Shown here one piece after another: positions 51,682 through 62,821 of a stretch of 64,000 nt of DNA. A model generated the notes under the pieces. That model had not been told where the DNA came from and ran no database searches. It worked only from the letters and a program-made list of their open reading frames with translations. Within the stretch, counting starts at the first letter, position 1, and every line of letters begins with the position of its first letter. A program made the translations under genes and the position numbers. The DNA comes from Aquila chrysaetos chrysaetos (lineage: Eukaryota; Chordata; Aves; Accipitriformes; Accipitridae): NCBI RefSeq assembly GCF_900496995.4, contig NC_044010.1:1-64000 (forward strand), written 5' to 3'.

Positions 51682-54283
51682 CCGCCTTGGCTGAGTGAGA
51701 GATGGAGTCTCTGAAAAAAGTGAGACAGATTGGAGAGGGGCAGAGGAAGAGCAGAACTAAAACAAGGGAGAAATGGGGGAATAGAGCCAGGACTTTTTGG
51801 AAGGAAAAGGGACAAAGCAAGCAGTGCAGCAGCATCTAGTTTCAAAGACAAAAAGCCTTCAGAAATACAAACCCATGGATCAGCAATAAGAATTGAGGCA
51901 CTGCTGCTGTGGTTAGTGAAAGGCAGCAGATACTTCTTAAGATTGGTACTACAGAAGCACAGCCATGTTCTGGGCCACTAGTTCCCCACCATAGCACCAA
52001 GAAAAGAATACAAACCAAGAGGGAGAATTCAAGGTTCTTCCACACACTCATGATCCACCCAAAGACAGAGGTGCCCTGTGAGAGATTGATTGGTGTGGGA
52101 GGAGATGCCAGCCTCTGATTATGGACATAGGAGGATGGCACCAGTACAGGTGGGAGGAAACATACCCAGGGGACCAGGCATATCTTCCACTGTGGGAGGA
52201 ACAGCCCCTTGGCAGCTTTACAAGCAACAGTGTACCCTGCAGCGCTTCTGTTCACCTGCTCCACACACTGCTTAACTGCAGGATCCCTCTCTTCCTTGCC
52301 ACACAAATGCATACAGTTCTGAGCTGGACCAAGGACTTCACAGCAAAACCTCATGAGCAGAGAAAGGAAACCACAAAAAGCTGCTGTCACCTGGTACTCC
52401 CCTTGTAAGGGACAGCTGAAGGCAGAAATTGCCTCCCATTGTGCCTCTGTCTTCATTGCTTGCAGAGATGAGCTTTTGATGAACTAATTGCTCTTCTGTG
52501 ATGGGCCTGGGAAAAGTGAGGGCAGGGTATTATGAGGGTTCCCCCACCTACCATTGCCTGTCTGTGCTCCTGTTTTTATTGCATAACCTAGGACTTATCT
52601 TTTCTTCAAAGAAAGGGAAATGGCACATAAAAGAGCAAAAGCTATCTTTAAGAAAGTATGGCTATACACTTGTGTATTGGGGGCTTCTGTTTTTAGGTCA
52701 TGTCTTTGACAGTCTGTGTACCATTGAGCATGGACCAATTGTTTATCTCATATGCTCATATGGAAGACATAGCACAACTATCACAAGTAGCAAATGTACT
52801 ATCCTGCTCACTGATGTGGCAAAACTGGATATGCTGAAATGAAACATACTATTTGATACAGCAAAAAAAGGTCCTAGTCTCCTGATCAACCACACTGTAT
52901 AAATGTTACTTTGCCTCCAGGCTCTGCTCTAAAAGAAGCTAAACTATTCCTGGCTAGGGAAATCTGGACACGACAGAAACTTGTGTTCATTGTAGTCTCA
53001 CCCTGGAGGTGGAGGCTCTCAAGAGGCTAAAACTAGTTGCATCCCAGACTTACTCCAGTCCTCCAAAGACATTTCTGAAAGACTCGGCTTCACACACCAC
53101 TCCTTGCACACCTTGGTAGCCAGTGTTCTTCTGACTCCAGGAACTGCTCAGCAACAAGTGTTACACACCATTCCTTGCTCCCAGGGAGCACTCATCTGCT
53201 CCTCAGAACACTCTCAGGTCCATGATCTACTCACTGTTCATACCAGGCTACAGACATATAGCAGGGAAGCACTGGGAAAGCATTGTGTCTCACATAGCAG
53301 AGGCATGCTGAGTTTCTTATTCTCTTCAGCCTCTGATCTTCTTATATAGAGATCATCTTTACACAGGTACCAAACACATTCACTCTGTTGCTGTCTGGAA
53401 TTACTACTGCTGATCCAAATACCCTGTGAAAGTTTTAGGAAAAGTAATTTATGCTAGAATCATTAAGGAATATAAACACCATAGTGGTAACTTTGGGAGT
53501 GACTTTTGGGTGATTTTTTTTTTTTTTAATTCTCTTTTAATAAATTACCAGTTCATGAAAATCATAATGTCACAGTCCTAGCTCAGACCTCTTGCATAAA
53601 CACTGAAAAACAGCTTTATCAGTTCTGGGAACATAACAGAGGAAGGATCCCTTTCTATTGCTCAACTCTTGAACACTTTTAGTTTAGAGTGACAAATGCA
53701 ATTTTAAGGCCCTGTGAAAACAAACTTATCAGTAGCCTTCAAAGTCCAGCAGATTAATGAGCTGGCTATTGACTGGTCACAGCTGTGCAATTTCCAGGTC
53801 TCCACAGAGGTCTCTAGTGGTCATTGCCATCTTGAAGGTCTGCAGTCACAGTTCCCTATTCCAGATCTGACGTACAATATTCTCCTGTGCAGTGCTTCTT
53901 TTGCCAGCTTGAACTGGCACTGCACAAAAAGCAGCTATTCTAAGAAGTTTCTCATGAAACAGCTGCTCTCCTCCTTGTTGCACTCCCCGTCCTCATATTT
54001 ATTCTTCGTCTCCTGCTGTAGAAGGTGGCAGGGGAGCTGTAGCTACAGAAACCATAGTCAAAGGTACTTGTTTTAGGTGCTCACCACTGACATCTCAGGC
54101 ACGTCTGTGTAAACAGCTGTATATTTGCAATGAACAGCCTACCTGCAGTCTAGATGTTATACTGGCTACTCAGAAGATAAGATGATGGAAGGAGAGGCTG
54201 TGTAAAGTCACATCTCTACGCAGATAATGATGTTATACCATGTGATGTGGTCATCCTGGAACTACAGGGAGGGTTTCGAAGAA
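51682..54283. other. Intergenic stretch downstream of TRBV family 3
   Basis: No further V segment, trypsinogen or other gene recognised. A T-rich homopolymer lies near 53514-53528. Confidence 0.5.
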
Positions 54284-55231
54284 ACATAGAACCACAGAAT
54301 CACAGAATGTTTGAGGTTGGAAGGAGCCTCTGAGGGTCATCTTGTCCAAAACCCCTGCTCAAGCAGGGCCACTAGGAGCCAGTGGTCCAGGACTTTGTCT
54401 AGACAGCTTTTGAATATCTCTAAGCATGCAGACTCCACAACCTCCCTAGGCAACCTACTCCAGCGCTCAGTCACCCTCACAGTAAAAAAGTCTTTCCTCA
54501 TGTTCAGAAGGAACCTCCTGTGTTTCAGTCTATGCCCATTGCCTCTCGTCCGGTCACTGGGCACCACTGAAAAAAGCCTGTCTCCATCCTCTTTGCACCC
54601 TCCCTTCAGGTACTTAAATACATTAATCAGATCCCTCCTGAGCCTTCTCTCTCTAGGCTAAACAGTCCCAGCTCTCCCAGCCTCTCCTATCTGAAGTGCT
54701 CCAGTCCCTTAATCATCTTTGTGGCCCTTTGTTGAATGCTCTCCAGTATGTTCATGTCTCTCTTGTAGTGAAGAGCCCAGAATTGGACACAGTACTCCAG
54801 GTGTGGCCTTAACAGTGCTGAATAAAGGGGAAGGATCACCTCCCTAGACCTGCTGGCAACATTCCTCCTAATGCAGCCCAGGATACCATTCACCTTCTTT
54901 GCAGCAAGAGCACACTGCTGGCTCATGTTCAACCTGCTGTCCACCAGGAGCCCCAGATCCTTTCCTGCCAAGCTGCTTTCCAGCTGGGTGGCCCCCAGCA
55001 TATACTGGTTCATGGGACTATTCCTCCCCAGGTGTGGGACTTTGCACTTCCCCTTGTTGAACTTCATGAGGATGCTGTCAGCCCATTTCTCCAGCCTGTC
55101 GAGGTCCCTCTGGATGGCAGCATGACCCTGTGGCGTACCAGCCACTCCTCCCAGTTTGGTGTTGTCTGCAAAGTTGCTGAGGGTGTACTCTCCCCCATCA
55201 TCCAGATCATTAATGAAGATATTAAACAGAA
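54284..55231 (-). mobile_element. CR1 LINE, 5'-truncated
   Basis: On the minus strand the frame reads LFNIFINDLD, NFADNTKLGG, GKCKVPHLGRNSPMNQYMLG, AGKDLGLLVDSRLNMSQQC and LLRPHLEYCVQFWA. This is the C-terminal half of the CR1 reverse transcriptase. The catalytic FADD motif reads FADN, so this copy could not be active. The 3' end at about 54284-54330 carries the CR1 tail, with repeated ATTCT/TGTGATTCT-type words on the minus strand. Truncation at the 5' end is usual for this family. The frame is open through about 180 codons, which suggests a fairly young insertion. Confidence 0.93.
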
Positions 55232-55518
55232 GATGTTTCCCACTACAGCTGCTGTTTCTCAGGCTTCCTGTGACACAAGAACTGACACGGAACAGAAATA
55301 ACAGGACAGATAACCTTGTGTTAGTCATCCAATACAGGTATTGGGTTGGGAGCAGAAGATGAACTTTTGGGAAACAATATTGTTCTTTAGTGGAACAACT
55401 TGGGCACAAATCAATGGCATCTAACAAGAAGCTTCAGTAGACACAGGCTGGAAGAGAAGGGAAATAAAGGAAAAATACATACGTAGGATGGTATAGCATC
55501 ACTATCTGCATAGGGATG

Positions 55519-56700
55519 TGTATTGGGTCTGGCTGGGATGGAGTTAACCTCCCCATAGCAGCCCTCATAGTGCTGTGCTTTGTAGCTAGAAAGGTGTTGA
55601 TAACACACCAGTGTTTCGGCTACTGCTGAGCAGTGCTCGCACAGCATCAAGGCTGTCTCTCCAAACACCCCCCTCCCCACCCCCGCTCCTCTCGTGGTTT
55701 AACCCCAGCCAGCAACTAAGCACCACGCAGCCACTTACTCACTCCCCCCGCAACCAGTGGGAAGGGAGAGATAATTGGGAAAAAAAAAGGTAGAACTCGT
55801 GGGTTGAGATAAGAACAGTGTAATAGAACAGAAAGGAAGAAACTAATAATGACAATAATAATAACAATATTAAAATGACAATAATAAGAATAAAAGGATT
55901 GGAATATACAAGTGATGCACAATGCAATTGCTCACCACCCACTGACCAATGCCCAGTTAGTTCCTGATGAGGGATCCCCCCAGGAAAACTCCCCCCAGTT
56001 TATATACTGGGCATGACATCACATGGTATGGAATACCCCTCTGGCCAGTTTGGGTCAGCTGCCCTGGCTGTGTCCCCTCCCAGCTTCTTGTGCCCCCCAA
56101 CCCTTCTTGCTGGCTGGGCATGAGAAGCTGAAAAATCCTTGACTTGGTATACAACAACTGAAAACATCATTGTGTTATCAACATTCTTCTCATACTAAAC
56201 CCAAAGCATTAGCACTATACCAGCTACTAGGAAGACAATTAACTCTGTCCCAGCTGAAACCAGGACAACTCCAAAGGCCAGTAGGCTGGGTGTGGGCAAG
56301 AGGTTGGGAGGGGACATAGCCAGAAAAGCTGACCTGAGCGGACCAAAGGGATATTCCATACCATATGATGTCATTCTCAGCAATAAAAAGCTAAGAAAAA
56401 GGAGGAGGAGCAGGGACATTTAGGATTAAGGCATTTGTCTTCTGGAGCAACTGCTACATGTACTGAGGCTCTACTTCCCAGAACGTGGCTGAATATCGCC
56501 TTCAGACGGGAAGTAGAGAATATATCTTTTTGTTTACCTTTGCTTCTGCATGTGGCCTTTGCTTTTTCTTTATTAACTGCCTTTATCAGGATGCACAAGC
56601 TCTTTTTCATCTTATTTTCTCCCACCCATCCTGCTGAGGAGGGGAAGTGATAGAGGGCCTTGGTGAGCACCTGGCAGCCAGCCAAGGCCAACCCACCACA
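55519..56700 (+). mobile_element. Solo LTR, split by a second LTR
   Basis: The left part at 55519-55684 begins TGTATTGGGTCTGGCTGG and the right part at about 56273-56700 ends CAACCCACCACA. Together they give about 600 bases of a second avian LTR family. Flanking bases GGATG (55514-55518) and GTATG (56701-56705) look like an imperfect 5-bp target duplication. No internal retroviral region adjoins it, so it is a solo LTR. The right part contains AATAAA near 56382. It is older than the LTR inserted into it. Confidence 0.8.
55690..56267 (+). mobile_element. Solo LTR nested in an older LTR
   Basis: This is the same family as the LTR at 12163-12713, and both share the GTGGTTTAACCCCAGCCAGC start and CAGCTGAAACCAGGACA end. 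It interrupts the outer LTR and has a near-perfect 5-bp flanking repeat (GCTCC at 55685-55689, ACTCC at 56268-56272). It is a solo LTR with no coding region. Confidence 0.85.
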
Positions 56701-56705
56701 GTATG

Positions 56706-58868
56706 TGATTTTTCACATCCTCTCCTTGCATCATCTTGTCTTTTCAGTACACAGATATTCCCTGAAAAGGGGCTGTTGCTTAATTTTAGGGGTTTGTGGC
56801 CAAAAGAACTGAATGTTTATGAAAAGAACTTCCTATTGTCCCTAAAACAAATCTGTAAAGCTCAGGGTGTCTCTGTAGTTCTGCCTGCTTCTTTGTAGCT
56901 GCTTCTTCTGTAAACTCTAAAGAAGAATCTAGTACTGATGTAAGTGATACGATCACTATTTTCCTGTGAAATTCCCCACTAAAATGACACCATTGTTAGA
57001 AAATACAGCCCTAAATGTCTCTTGCTTGCATATTCTTGCCTTTCCTTTTTGTCTGAATTTTTACACAGCTTGGCCCATGAAGCCTCCTATGAGAGACATG
57101 GAAATAAAAATCAAGGAATTCTCTTTCCTCTCTTCTCTCCCTCTCACCCATTTAAATTCATGGCCTACAAGGCCTTTCCTTTTGACAGGTTACAGATGAA
57201 CAAAATGGGGCAAGACTGGTCTCTGCTGGCATATCTTGGAAATTCCCTTATGAACATGCCCTGAGGAGATTTTAGCATCACATAGAAACACTCCTTCAAA
57301 ATTAATAGAGGTGATCTGCTTTTTTTTTAAATGAAAGACACCATATGGGAGAGAGTCTGTTAGTGACAGTAAGGACACTAATGGAGCTGTAGACTGGAGA
57401 GGGAGACAGAATAATCTTAAATGAATTTCAGTAGAATGGTTTTAGACCCTGAATAAACAGTCCTGAGATCAGAGGCAGACTAAGACCAAGGCAGGCAAAT
57501 AAGATCTCACTATTAGTGTTATTATTTAGGCAGAGCCAGACAAATAAAATCCTAAATGTATTTTTAAAAAGACTTCAATCTAAACAAAGACAAATGTCTG
57601 CAGTCATTCCCGTAATTAGTGACTTAAGCACACAGTTTTGCTGTTGTAGAAGACAGGATACTGTAGGGACACCTGAGATCAGCTGTCCAGTATCTTACCT
57701 TCTGGAATTCTATATCTTGGTCCTAAATGTTTCAGCTTAGTCTATGTTTCTCATTCCCTTCTGGGACACTAACAGCTGTTCCCAGCTGAGCAGGCTGTAT
57801 CAGAAATTATGGGTTCTTCTGTGATACCTGAAAATAAAGGAAAATAATTTGTGATTTTCCTAGTAGAATTACCTTGTTTCAGAGGATTGTGTTCTGTACC
57901 TACAGCCTATTTTTTTATATTAAGACAGACTGAAGTGAAACCATTAATGACCAATGTGAACTACATGTTTACTGCAGGTACTCAGTTGCCGACTAGGTGT
58001 TGACCTTTTATGTGAGAACACTAGGTCAGGATGGGCTGCGTATGCCCCAAACCTAAACCGGTTTGTTCATGTGCCTCTCTTTCCCTGTATTGCCTCAGTG
58101 TGTGCTGGTATGCACAGTCTCACGGGCACAGATCTTTCCCTCTTGGGAGCTACACGTCATACCTGCACAAACCTATGGGGGAAAATACAGTTTTGTGTCT
58201 CCATTTAGTTATGTGTAAGGGAGGGAGACAAAAGTATCCTGTTACCTGTCACTGCCAGTCCCCATCCGCTTCAGACAGTCCAAAACAAAGTCACGCTCCT
58301 CCTCCTAGATGAAGCCTTTTCATAGTAAGGGTCACAGGCACCTGGAGAAGCTTGTACTTCTGCTTCCTGTAACAGGGCAGTCAGAGGAATACAAACTTAA
58401 GAGCGCAGCACCCTGCTTCCTGCCCTTTCAGAGCAAATGTCACAAATGCAGCACAGATCAAAGAGGATATTCACAATCTGGTCAAGCTACAAACAGAAAT
58501 ACCAGTCTGTAGTAAGCAAATTGCTCTCAATGCAAACTAGTTACTGTGGGCTTGAGGTCTGTTTATCATCCTGAGCAGAAGAAAAAAAAGAGTGGGAAGG
58601 AAAGCAGCATGAACACTGTCTTGAAGTTACCAAGTGAAAAATAACTGCATTTAAAACCAGCTAATAAAAGAAAAAAAAAATTACTTTTTTGTCTATAGGA
58701 TAAAATTGTCGGGATTATAAATTCAGGGATAATGGACACACTAAGAGGTAATCGGGCTTATCACACAGAAACAGCAACGGCAGAGGAAGGATGTGGCTGG
58801 TGCTTCCCATGGCAATCTTTCATGGTGACTGCGTGACAAAAATGGGAGGGCGGAGCCATGGGTGGGAT
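56706..58868. other. Intergenic stretch upstream of the D segment
   Basis: No gene recognised. It was scanned for extra D or J signals, and none was convincing. Confidence 0.5.
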
Positions 58869-58896
58869 TGTTTTTGTACAAGGTTGTATCGTTGTG
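58869..58896 (+). other. 5' 12-spacer recombination signal of the D segment
   Basis: Nonamer TGTTTTTGT at 58869-58877 (8 of 9 match), a 12-base spacer and heptamer CGTTGTG at 58890-58896 (5 of 7, with the critical GTG next to the coding end). It pairs with the 23-spacer signals of the V genes. Confidence 0.9.
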
Positions 58897-58907
58897 GGGA
58901 CAGGATC
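58897..58907 (+). other. TRBD: T-cell receptor beta diversity segment
   Basis: The 11-base segment GGGACAGGATC starts GGGACAGG, like known Dbeta segments of birds and mammals. It is flanked by a 12-spacer signal on the left and a 22/23-spacer signal on the right, which is the definition of a Dbeta. It can be read in all three frames without a stop (GTG, GQD, DRI). It contributes the centre of CDR3. Confidence 0.93.
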
Positions 58908-58945
58908 CACAATGATACATTCCCCATGAAGCCTTTACAAAAACC
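58908..58945 (+). other. 3' 23-type recombination signal of the D segment
   Basis: Heptamer CACAATG at 58908-58914 (6 of 7 match), a 22-base spacer and the perfect nonamer ACAAAAACC at 58937-58945. It pairs with the 12-spacer signals of the J segments. Confidence 0.93.
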
Positions 58946-60097
58946 CGTATGTGCAAAAAGCTTGTAGGAGAGTGTGTTAAGGCAGCTACAGAGAATTCTG
59001 CAGCACAGCGGGCATGTTCTGTCTTGTTTTTTCTTGATAGACCTAGCATGCTAGGACTTACTTTCATCATCTGAGAACCAAGCCTACCCTCTCTGGAAAA
59101 CAAGCCAGGAGATTCTGAGACATAGAAATAATTTTCAGCAAGCCACATTGACTGCAGATGCACCTAAAACCTATCAGAGGACGTGAAGCAGAGAATTAAT
59201 ATTTTTTTTTCTGATGAGATAATGTTTGCAATAGACCACAAAATGCTTCTTTATTAATGTGATAAAAGCTTTAGAAAAATAATTCTGATGTACCTGGTAT
59301 CTTTCAGAGGCACTAAATAAAATGTATTGGGGTTCTCTCTCTTAAATAAGCCTCCGGTGTCCACTGACTGACTCATGCCTGTGAGCACAAAGGTTTTCTC
59401 TAATCCTTCTCCACACTCGTCTCACTGCAGTTCTTCCTAATGGATATCAAGGGTTTGTCTGAGACCAGCCAACTGATTCTTCTGGACTCTCCTTGTGTGG
59501 ATTACTTTTAACCTATCAGAAAATTGAGTAGGATCCAGAAAGACTATTCAAGATGGCTGGCCTGCCATTGAAGGGAAAACAAATGGATTCGTTTTAGTTC
59601 AGTGCCACAAAGGTGAACCACCTATATGAAAAGGCATGTGACTATGACAACCACAAAGCAAGTATTATTTGATTATTAACTCCGCAAGTTACAGAAGGGA
59701 AGGCTTTGCAATGCTTAGAGTACAAGACTGACAGTAAAGAAGCTCTAGTTGTAGAGGAATTATATTTCTAGACAATGACAACCTCTACCACTTTGGGTAC
59801 ATCTGCATGGTTTCTACATCTGCAAAATCAGAACAGCAGGTAATATCAGTGAGATAACATGGAGATTAGAGAAAGGTTGTAAAACAACTTGAGGTGAAAT
59901 GTAGACATTAAAATTAAGTATCAAAAAACTCTGGGAAATGCTTTTATAAATGCTACAGGTTATACAATGGGATTTCAAGCTGGTTTTCTGCCAAAGCCCT
60001 TCAGACAGAGATTGAGGGATCTTTAGGGTTCCACATACCGTAAACAATGCTTAAGCTTCTGCTTACTAAACTCGGCTGCAGGGCATCCATTTTCTTA
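58946..60097. other. D-J1 spacer
   Basis: No additional D or J seen. A candidate FG at about 59794 lacks the second glycine and a signal. Confidence 0.5.
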
Positions 60098-60125
60098 GCT
60101 TATGATACAACACTTTGTCACTGTG
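60098..60125 (+). other. 12-spacer recombination signal of J segment 1
   Basis: Nonamer GCTTATGAT at 60098-60106 (5 of 9 match, weak), a 12-base spacer and a perfect CACTGTG heptamer at 60119-60125. Confidence 0.85.
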
Positions 60126-60174
60126 ACCAACAATAAACTGACTTTCGGCGATGGCACAAAACTTACAGTAATAG
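60126..60174 (+). CDS. TRBJ: T-cell receptor beta joining segment 1
   Basis: Reads TNNKLTFGDGTKLTVI plus one base, then the splice donor GTAAGA. The FGxGT motif and LTVI end define a J segment. It is 49 bases, ending in phase 1 to join the constant exon. It supplies the end of CDR3 and the last strand of the V domain. Confidence 0.95.
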
Positions 60175-61876
60175 GTAAGAAATTTTTATTTTTATCTTTT
60201 AAATCACTTCAAATTCCAGGTTTTCTCTTTAAAGATCTTCACTTATTCTCCCTTTCATTATTAAACTGGTGTTTTCCTGATGTGGTAGTAACCCAGTCTA
60301 CTTTGGAGAATAGACTAAGTTTAGTACTCTAGGTAGGGACACACATTTCACTTTGGTGAACTGAATGAATGCATTTTCAGTGAATAAAAAGTTGTCCATA
60401 GAAAGAATTAGGATGAGGAATTGGTAAAGAAATATGTGTATATCATAAGTATATTGTCTTAATAAATCAACATCTGCAAAAATCACTATTCCCCAGAAGT
60501 ATTCTCCATAATGCTAGTTCTCCTGGGGCTACAGGTGATTACAGACAAGTCAATGAAAGGCTATCTGTCTGGAGAGAACTGAGTTACAGTTACACTTTGG
60601 GACAGGTCTAGAAAACAAAATCAAGACTCTACAAACTTAAATTACTTTGGATCTTTTCAGGGTGAACTAAAGCATGTGTTATCTCAGATAACTGGGAAAG
60701 ACAAATAAGCGTACTAGCATTTTTAGTTGACAAAACAGAAGCCACAAATAAATACTCAGCTTTATCATAAGCAATACTAACAGCTCTCTGCAGCTGTTTA
60801 ATTCTTTGTTGTTATAGAAAACAACTCTCCACAGCACAGCAAGTTTCTTTCCACAAAACAGGCTCATCAGGATGGTGATGAAAAGATCATTTAGGACAAT
60901 GGTCTTACTATTTCAGAATAGATGCTAAAAGGCCGCTGAAAACCACAAAAACAGAATATGTGTTCGTTTCAAATAAAAGTAGCTCTCAGGGAATGTTTCT
61001 CTTTGGGTCACACTTCTGGATTTGGACTCTGTCCAGAGGAAAACAAGGCTGCTTCTAAGACTTTGATAAATGATGGTGATCTCGTCTTCTCATGGTGTTG
61101 TTCCTGGAGTCAGAAGAATTGATGCCTCAGGCTTTTGTACCACACCATTCCACTGCAGAGTAAAATCATTACAAGTGATAAAATTCAATCTCCATAGGAA
61201 AAATTCAGTTATCAGCACATTTTTTGAAATCCAGGGAGAATCTGAGGTGCCTGAGCTGATGCAAATCAATACATTGATCCCTCATTGACCATAGTCAATT
61301 ATGCAGCTAACTTTAGTAATCATAGCTAAGAGAACAGAGAGAATAAAAGCAGAGACTTCCTTCCAGAGAAAGAGAAAGCGAGGGATCTTTAGGAACTGCT
61401 ACAATGGGGAATGTGGACCAGGGTCCTGTGTTACATATTACGAGTTATTTTGTAAGTAAAAAGACAGACAGACATTTGTTTTACAAGAGAATAATATTCA
61501 TGATGTTGAAAGGAAATGAGGAAATTAAAGAAATGAGGCTGTTTAGGTGAAAAAAGCAAAGAAAATTACTCTGTCTGCATATGGGAAATACTTTCTAATA
61601 GTACACCTAGATAAATAGATAAATGTCCTCTAAAGAAATGGTGAAAGTTGCAACAACTGATTCCCCTAAGCCTGAAGCAAAAGGGCTCTGGAAAAGGTAT
61701 TTCTGAGATTGATCTCACCTGGTTAGATACACAGATGTGGTGGTGTTCCCTTTCAGACCTTTCTTTTTTTTTAGGGGACCATAAATTAATGTATGTTGTG
61801 TTTCTTCTTTTGCTGGTACTGCATGAGGGGAGGGTTAGTCCACAGGTTTGGCTCAGGGAACTGAGAGTAGAGGAGA
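60175..61876. other. J1-J2 spacer
   Basis: No further J accepted. An FGTG motif near 60596 lacks a convincing signal and a splice donor. Confidence 0.5.
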
Positions 61877-61904
61877 GGTTTTCCTGCAGCTGCGAAACAG
61901 TGTG
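61877..61904 (+). other. 12-spacer recombination signal of J segment 2
   Basis: Nonamer GGTTTTCCT at 61877-61885 (7 of 9 match), a 12-base spacer and heptamer CAGTGTG at 61898-61904 (6 of 7 match). Confidence 0.88.
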
Positions 61905-61953
61905 AATAATGAAAAACTGTACTTTGGCAGTGGGACAAAACTCACAGTCCTAG
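61905..61953 (+). CDS. TRBJ: T-cell receptor beta joining segment 2
   Basis: Reads NNEKLYFGSGTKLTVL plus one base, then GTAAGA. It has the canonical FGSGT motif, is 49 bases long and ends in phase 1. NEKLYFGSGT is close to mammalian Jbeta (EKLFFGSGT), supporting beta identity. Confidence 0.96.
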
Positions 61954-62740
61954 GTAAGACAGAAGCCATATCTCTGTGATATATGTGATACTGGTTTAAG
62001 GGGCAAGAGCATTCTTAATTAACAGCAGAATAATGATTTTTTTTCATACAGCCATGAGGACAGGATTAATGCTTTATTGGTTGCTTATTAAAATCGGATG
62101 TGCCTATATGTGTAGGATTTGCAGGCATGAATTTTTAGATCCTTGTGTGTGCTGCCTTTGTCTTCCCTTACTGGGAACTTCATGGAGAAAGGTAGAAATA
62201 ATTCTATTTCCTCCTATTCTCCAAGAAAACATTGTATAGGTTGGGAATGAAGGATTGCTCTCCGGTCTGCAAAGTTTTGCCATTCATCTATGTAACAATC
62301 AAAAGCAACATTTCAGAGGTAGAGTCTGGATTCTTGTGCCTGCTGAATCAGGCAGGGAAAGAGTAGTCTTGCTGGTACTTTGCTCCCTTCTCCATAGATG
62401 GTGGGCAGGCTGCCTAAAGTTGCTTTGGGACACTAGCTTCCTCTAACAGTCCTTTTCACGACTTCTAATTCTCAAAAAGGACTATGTTCTTTTTCTCTCA
62501 GTGCACTTTTCTCCTCTATTCTTTCTCTTTTTCCCCATTTGCTTTCTCTGCCTTCTCCCATCTCAGGAAAGGATTTAAAATCACCTATATCAAGGCATTT
62601 TGGAATCACAGGGCAAAATAACCATCTACTGTTGTCACATCTAATAGCAAACTGTAGAAATACACACTGGTGTCTGCTCCTTTAAACAGTACCATTTTAA
62701 GGAACTAAGTGGCTGGCAAGAAGAGCATAATGACACTGTG
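61954..62740. other. J2-J3 spacer
   Basis: No gene seen. A perfect CACTGTG at 62734-62740 lies immediately before the J3 nonamer but has no J behind it at heptamer distance. Confidence 0.5.
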
Positions 62741-62768
62741 GGTTATAGTCTGATCATGTACAGCTGTG
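62741..62768 (+). other. 12-spacer recombination signal of J segment 3
   Basis: Nonamer GGTTATAGT at 62741-62749 (7 of 9 match), a 12-base spacer and heptamer AGCTGTG at 62762-62768 (5 of 7, with CTGTG next to the coding end). Confidence 0.8.
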
Positions 62769-62821
62769 CTTTTTAACTGCGCCACTTACCTTTGGAGATG
62801 GCACTTTGCTCAGAGTTATAG
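62769..62821 (+). CDS. TRBJ: T-cell receptor beta joining segment 3
   Basis: After two leading bases it reads FLTAPLTFGDGTLLRVI plus one base, then GTAAGT. FGDGT is intact, and the LTV motif reads LRV. It is 53 bases and ends in phase 1 like the other J segments. Confidence 0.92.

Noticed and set aside
58187-58230. AGTTTTGTG then AGGGAGGGAGA as a second D segment
   Set aside because: The upstream heptamer matches poorly and no heptamer, 23-base spacer and nonamer follow.
60577-60620. FGTG motif resembling another J segment
   Set aside because: The frame gives HFGTGLENK, with no LTV end, no GT donor at the right distance and no convincing 12-spacer signal upstream.
62734-62740. Perfect CACTGTG heptamer just before J segment 3
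   Set aside because: The FG motif is 57 bases downstream, too far for this heptamer to border the coding end. GGTTATAGT, 12 bases, AGCTGTG gives a better placed signal.
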